DNA of 64,000 bases from the NCBI GenBank assembly GCA_900554335.1, contig USGT01000006.1, positions 1-64,000 of the forward strand, given 5' to 3'. Below the pieces are notes generated by a model. That model did no database searches. It saw only the letters and a program-made list of their open reading frames with translations, and was not told the origin of the DNA. The stretch is from an uncultured Oscillospiraceae bacterium (lineage in GTDB: Bacteria; Bacillota; Clostridia; Oscillospirales; Acutalibacteraceae). Shown piece by piece: positions 59,710-64,000 of the stretch. The translations under genes were made by a program, and so were the position numbers. Position 1 is the stretch's first letter; every line of letters starts with the position of its first letter.

Positions 59710-61347
59710 ATGACAACGTTTTGGGATAATCTAAATTTTATCTTTAATTTTAAATATAAAACATATAGCACATTAGACGATGACATAAAATACATAAGCG
59801 AATATCTTGACTATATATTAAAGACTTTTGAATCTGATGTAGTTGAGTTAAAAGGTAATAAATCAAAACTCATCAAAGAAACTATAAATATTCAAAAAAT
59901 CATAAAAAAATTTTGTAAAAAAATTTCATGCTTTGATGAATCAATTAGGTTTGTAAAAGACGAATCAGATAAATTAGCGCAATCAGTTAAAACGCAGCAA
60001 AATATAGAAGATTCATTTTTAAAAAAATCAGAAATTTTATTAGATAAATTAAATTACAAAAGAGTTGAAATTGAATCTATTGAAAAAATAGTCAAAGAAA
60101 CAAAACAAATTTTTGAACACTTAGGTAGTTTAGATGATGATTTTGACCCAAAGCTAATTTTAAAAACTTTAAAAAACATTTTGAAAAAAACCGAGGAATA
60201 CAACATTTCAAAACTTAGACATGCTCAGAAGAAATTTGAATTGAGTAAAGAGCTTAAAGATTTTATGTACGGAAAAAGGAATCCAAAATTAGCGCATTTG
60301 CTGAGTTTAGATAGTTCAGTTCCTGTTGACAGTGCAACACCTTCAAAATTAATGACGCCGTTTGGACCAGTATGGGTAAAAAGAAGTAGCTCAGATAAGA
60401 GTAGAATGATATATTTAATTTATTTAAATCAGCAGTGTTCAAGAGCTTTAAAGTATGATGAAATGTGTAAAGAACTAGATTGGAAATTTAATCCCAACTT
60501 CAATTCTAAAGTTAAAGATTTATATAGAAAAAGGGCCATAGCAGGTATAATCAAACCAATTATTGAATATATAAATCAACCTTTGGATAGGGGTCAAAAT
60601 TTTTTAGGAACTGAAGCTAATTCAAGTTCACCTGAATATTTATTTTCACTTGTAAAACATAATTACCCTATTTCAAAGTATCTAACAATATCACAAAAAG
60701 AAGCAGCAGCCTTTCTATGTGGTGTGCTACTTCTTTCAGAGTCTCATGAATTTAGAAATCCAACCGGTGGGAAATTTGAACGCAAAGCTATGAAGAACGT
60801 TTTGGAGTTGGCTGAAAATGGTTGTGTTAATCCGTTTTCCAAAGTTTTTTCAAATGTAAAAGGCAGATATATTCCTGCTCATGATAAAGGGGGAGAAACA
60901 AGTGACGTATTCCCTGGTGGGCAAAGGCAAGCATCTATTTTAATAAATTTACATAAGATTTTTTTCAGATACCTATGTTTCAATTCGGAATTTAAAAATA
61001 AAGATAAAAATTGTGCAACATTTAAAACCGATTATATTGGAAAAGTAAAATCTGAACTTCCAGACATTAGCGATAGTTGGGATACCCGAAGCAAAATGCT
61101 ATTGAGCGGGCAAATATCTACTAAATTTAAAAAGAATCAAAAATATATAAATAATAAATTAATTTATGATGAATTTGTAAAAGGCTTTAAATTTTTAACA
61201 AACTTTCAAAATGCAAAAGCCGATGATACCTTCGATATAGACGATTTGCCAGATCTACCAGAGGACTCTTTGCTATCTAAGATTAAGAAATTAACTAAAA
61301 CTAAAAATATTGTGCGTATAAATAAACTATTAAACAATAGTTTATAA
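59710..61347 (+). CDS. Unknown 545-aa protein with N-terminal coiled coil
   Basis: Unrecognised. Residues 30-180 are strongly helical and charged (coiled-coil-like, for example IVKETKQIFEHLGSLDDDFD). The middle has SSDKSRMIYLIYLNQQCSRA and GTEANSSSPEYLFSLVKH; later SQKEAAAFLCGVLLLSESHE and GGETSDVFPGGQRQASILIN. No membrane segment or signal. GGGGTGATTTTAT precedes ATG. It is much more AT-rich and Lys-rich than the replication genes beside it. It ends 6 bases inside the converging secreted gene. Confidence 0.68.
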   Translation: MTTFWDNLNFIFNFKYKTYSTLDDDIKYISEYLDYILKTFESDVVELKGNKSKLIKETINIQKIIKKFCKKISCFDESIRFVKDESDKLAQSVKTQQNIEDSFLKKSEILLDKLNYKRVEIESIEKIVKETKQIFEHLGSLDDDFDPKLILKTLKNILKKTEEYNISKLRHAQKKFELSKELKDFMYGKRNPKLAHLLSLDSSVPVDSATPSKLMTPFGPVWVKRSSSDKSRMIYLIYLNQQCSRALKYDEMCKELDWKFNPNFNSKVKDLYRKRAIAGIIKPIIEYINQPLDRGQNFLGTEANSSSPEYLFSLVKHNYPISKYLTISQKEAAAFLCGVLLLSESHEFRNPTGGKFERKAMKNVLELAENGCVNPFSKVFSNVKGRYIPAHDKGGETSDVFPGGQRQASILINLHKIFFRYLCFNSEFKNKDKNCATFKTDYIGKVKSELPDISDSWDTRSKMLLSGQISTKFKKNQKYINNKLIYDEFVKGFKFLTNFQNAKADDTFDIDDLPDLPEDSLLSKIKKLTKTKNIVRINKLLNNSL

Positions 61348-61800
61348 ATCAATACTGTATAATTTGAAAATATTTGTAATTAAAATTTTAAACATAGATT
61401 CTTTCGTAGCTAAATCCGCTTGGTGACGCCCTCTACTTAATATTGTCTGACATATTCTTGTCAATTCACGATATTTTTCGGTAGAAATGGAAACTGAGCC
61501 ATGTATTGAACCATCGTTACATTTGTTCAATAGTTTAGTACAAGATGGTAGTAGCTCTTTAGTCATTCCATACGGAACATCATTATCTAAAACACAAAAA
61601 ATACTGAGAAAAGGATGTCCTTTAGGACTAATTAAATAAAACCAAACCCCCTCGTTATTCGGAAGATGACTTCCATATTCAGGACGATTGGTAAAACTAT
61701 ATACTTCTATTTTGGGACTCATTGCAAAAGTATTATTAAAAGCTCCCAAATAACATAAAGCAGCACAAGCCATGCAAATTAATTTTTTAAATTTTTTCAT
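61342..61800 (-). CDS. Secreted protein of unknown function (152 aa)
   Basis: ATG 61800 follows TTGGAGGTAATTTAT; the in-frame start 24 bases upstream is less good. Signal peptide MKKFKKLICMACAALCYLGA with cleavage near TFA. The mature part contains GVWFYLISPKGHPFLSIFCV and IHGSVSISTEKYREL. Unrecognised. Convergent with the 545-aa gene; the two may form an accessory pair carried by the element. Confidence 0.68.
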   Translation of the reverse strand: MKKFKKLICMACAALCYLGAFNNTFAMSPKIEVYSFTNRPEYGSHLPNNEGVWFYLISPKGHPFLSIFCVLDNDVPYGMTKELLPSCTKLLNKCNDGSIHGSVSISTEKYRELTRICQTILSRGRHQADLATKESMFKILITNIFKLYSIDL

Positions 61801-61878
61801 ATAAATTACCTCCAATAATGACATTACAAGATAAATTCAAACTAATCTTATTGTACCACATGAAAATAATTTTTTCAA

Positions 61879-63445
61879 CTAATTCAAACTATTTTTTAAA
61901 ACAAGCTTAATATCAACCTGCGCATTAACAACAATTTTATTCACCAACACATACCAAAGCCTTTCGTCAAACTCAGATATTACTTCATTAAGGTTTTTAA
62001 GATTGTCAACAAATATTCTTATTTTATCTCTACGAACTTTTAAATCTTGTTTTTTGTCTTCCAATTTTGATAACGCGCTTTTTATTTTTTCATATTTCTC
62101 AGTATAAAAATCGTATTTTTTGTTGTATTCATCTTGGTTCATTACTTTTCTAGAATTCTCATATATCAGACTTTTCATTAACTCTACTATAATTTCGCTT
62201 TCTTCCTGGAGTTTTGATATTTTGCTGTCTATATCTTCAGTATCTACAAGGCTTAAAACAGTGTTCTCGCAGTCTTTTATGACTTCTTCCTTATTACTAA
62301 CTAAGTTATTAAACGCTTTTACAAATTCTTCTTTTATTTACTCCTCAGTCAAATGAGGAGTTTTGCATTTCTCTTTGTTTTTAAATTTGTTGTTGCACTG
62401 CCATATGACTTTTCTATACTTATCCTTCGAATGCCACACCTTTGATCCATAAAAACCGCCGCACTATTCGCATACAATCTTACTTGAAAATGGGCTTACA
62501 CAGCTATGATTAAACATGCCTTTTGCTCTCTTTTTAAGCTCTTCTTGAACCAAGTCATAAACTTCGGGAGAAATGATAGCTTCGTGACTGTTTTTTACAT
62601 AATACTGCGGAACTTCACCTTCATTTTTCTTTTTTGTGAGAAAATCAATCGTATAGTATTTCTGAAGCAACGCATCGCCTTTGTATTTCTCATTAGTTAA
62701 GATACTTCTGACTGTACTTGTAGTCCATTTTTCTTGCCCGATTGAGTGGGTATGTTTTCGTTTGTTAAATGTTTTGAAATTGCAGATATAGTCTTTCCCT
62801 CAAGAAACAATCTATATATTAGTCTTACGATTTTATCTTCACTTTCTATGATTTTTGGAGCACCATCATTTCCTTTTTCGTAGCCTAAGAATGTTTATAC
62901 GGAAGGCTAACTTTTCCATCAGCAAATCTTTTTCTCTGACCCCATGTCACATTCTCGCTGATCGACCTTGATTCTTCTTGAGCAAGTGAACTCATAATCG
63001 TTATGAGCAGCTCACCTTTAGAATCAAGCGTATAAATGTTTTCCTTTTCAAAATAAACTTCTACTCCTTTTTCTTTAAGTTTTTTGACAGTTGTGAGAGT
63101 GTCGACTGTATTTCTCGCAAATCTTGAAACTGACTTTGCAATAATGAGGTCTATCTTCCCGTCAAGTGCATCTTTTATCATTCTGTTAAAGCCATCACGT
63201 TTTTTGGTGTTGGTGGCACTTATACCTTCGTCAGTATAAACCCCAACAAATTCCCATTTACTTTTTGACTTTATATATCTTGTGTAATAATCAACTTGTG
63301 CTTCGTAGCTTGAAAGCTGTTCTTCGTTATCTGTGGATACCCTTGCATATCCCGCTGTTCTTCGCTTAATAGATGCCCGTATTGAGGTATTTGTAAATAA
63401 ATTAAGCGTTGCCAGAATTACAGTTACTGATCGTGCTGCACACAT
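61879..63445 (-). pseudogene. Large serine recombinase 2, inactivated
   Basis: Starts at 63445 inside the end of recombinase 1. The catalytic domain is intact: RTAGYARVSTDNEEQL (nucleophile Ser), GVYTDEGISATNTKKRDGF, KSVSRFARNTVDTL and LAQEESRSISENVTWGQRKR. Then come one lost T near 62888, one lost A near 62745, a TAG stop in the zinc ribbon (62464-62466) and a TAA stop at 62338-62340. The coiled-coil end runs to 61879. About 500 residues if repaired. Family: the VTVILATL- and SSYEAQVDYYTRYI-type recombinases of clostridial integrative elements. Confidence 0.88.
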
Positions 63446-64000
63446 CTGTTTTCTTCCTATTCTGACGATTTAATTCGCTGTTTCTAGCCGTCTCTTTCAT
63501 TTTTTCAGTCCAAGAATCTCTCCTTGAAGGGTAATCCCACACTTTTAAAACTTCATCACCGTAATCAAGAATAAATTTAAGTTTACCCTTGCTTGGAACA
63601 ACGATTTTGCTTACTTTGTTTTTGAATATCTGTTCATCGAACTTTGTGATTCCGAGTGTCTCACAAGATAGTTTTTTGATTGTTTCTTCGGGTATTCTAC
63701 TTGAAGGGCAGTACTTTTTACCGTAGGAATTAAAAGTAGAACATATCCATATCGGCTTTTCATATTTCGTGCCACTTCCAGCAATTTTCCTTCTGTAGTT
63801 TTTACCACAAATCCCACATTCTATTTTGCTGGCTGGTAAAAATATATTCTTTAATTCCGCTAGTAGGTTTGTAATGATTAGCTCTACAATTTATTTCTTT
63901 TTGCACTTTTTGAAAAGTATCAGCATCAATAATTGCTTCGCGGTTACTCTCTACATAGTACATTGGCAATTTACCTTTGTTTTGGCATTGCTTTTTGCTA
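63402..64000 (-). pseudogene. Large serine recombinase 1, C-terminal part, frameshifted, cut by window edge
   Basis: Reads NKGKLPMYYVESNREAIIDA, then the zinc ribbon IECGICGKNYRRKIAGSG, WICSTFNSYGKKYCPSS, and the end VVPSKGKLKFILDYGDEVLK. The frame breaks before the ribbon because the four bases CAGC (minus strand) are duplicated near 63826-63833; removing one copy restores TSKIECG. The gene extends past base 64000. It overlaps the start of recombinase 2, the tandem layout of multi-recombinase mobile elements. Confidence 0.82.

Overview
The window looks like the chromosome of a low-GC, endospore-forming Firmicute of the class Clostridia, probably an anaerobic, host-associated species. Evidence: sporulation genes (spoVAE, spoIIP, bofA, spoVAC), the yaaL-bofA and darA-holB-ricT neighbourhoods, rubrerythrin, a fused FeoAB iron transporter, AGGAGG ribosome-binding sites, frequent TTG starts, and TTGACA/TATAAT promoters. 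The genus cannot be fixed from the sequence alone.

Layout. 1-7.3 kb: tRNA-Gly and tRNA-Cys, remA-gmk-rpoZ, an unknown gene inserted before priA, mtnN, spoVAE and rsmA. 7.4-13.7 kb: accessory island with a large protein behind a Nif11-type double-glycine leader and a macrodomain/PARG-like tail, a secreted membrane-anchored P-loop protein that resembles a Rab GTPase, and a MacB/FtsX-type ABC exporter. 13.7-17.6 kb: tRNA-Pro and tRNA-Gln, spoIIP, murC and rubrerythrin. 17.6-21.5 kb (minus strand): ten paralogous small proteins, each with a class-II-type double-glycine leader, in four promoter-terminator units. 21.5-40 kb: housekeeping and sporulation genes (lgt, an M16 peptidase pair, cdd, split transketolase, bofA, feoAB with accessory protein and DtxR-type regulator, rlmB, spoVAC, yaaO-type decarboxylase, darA, holB, ricT, pcrA). 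40.1-41.0 kb: three related small RNA genes, two facing tiny hydrophobic ORFs; this has the architecture of tandem type I toxin-antitoxin modules. 41.2-45.2 kb: two BspA-like leucine-rich-repeat surface proteins.

From tRNA-Leu (45.35 kb) to the right edge lies a decaying mobile element or prophage remnant: HTH, membrane and metallo-beta-lactamase-fold genes; a broken 5-methylcytosine restriction-modification system; a Y-family polymerase; a SLOG-like protein; repressors; a sigma-like remnant; a phage-type replication module (SNF2 helicase, Gp157-like protein, truncated PolA); and two tandem large serine recombinases ruined by small indels and stop codons.

The strongest candidates for undescribed biology are the double-glycine-leader array with its shared promoter and leader element (possibly related, through its leader type, to the 7.4 kb protein) and the tandem toxin-antitoxin locus. 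No C39-peptidase exporter is encoded here, so processing of the leader peptides would have to be supplied from elsewhere in the genome.
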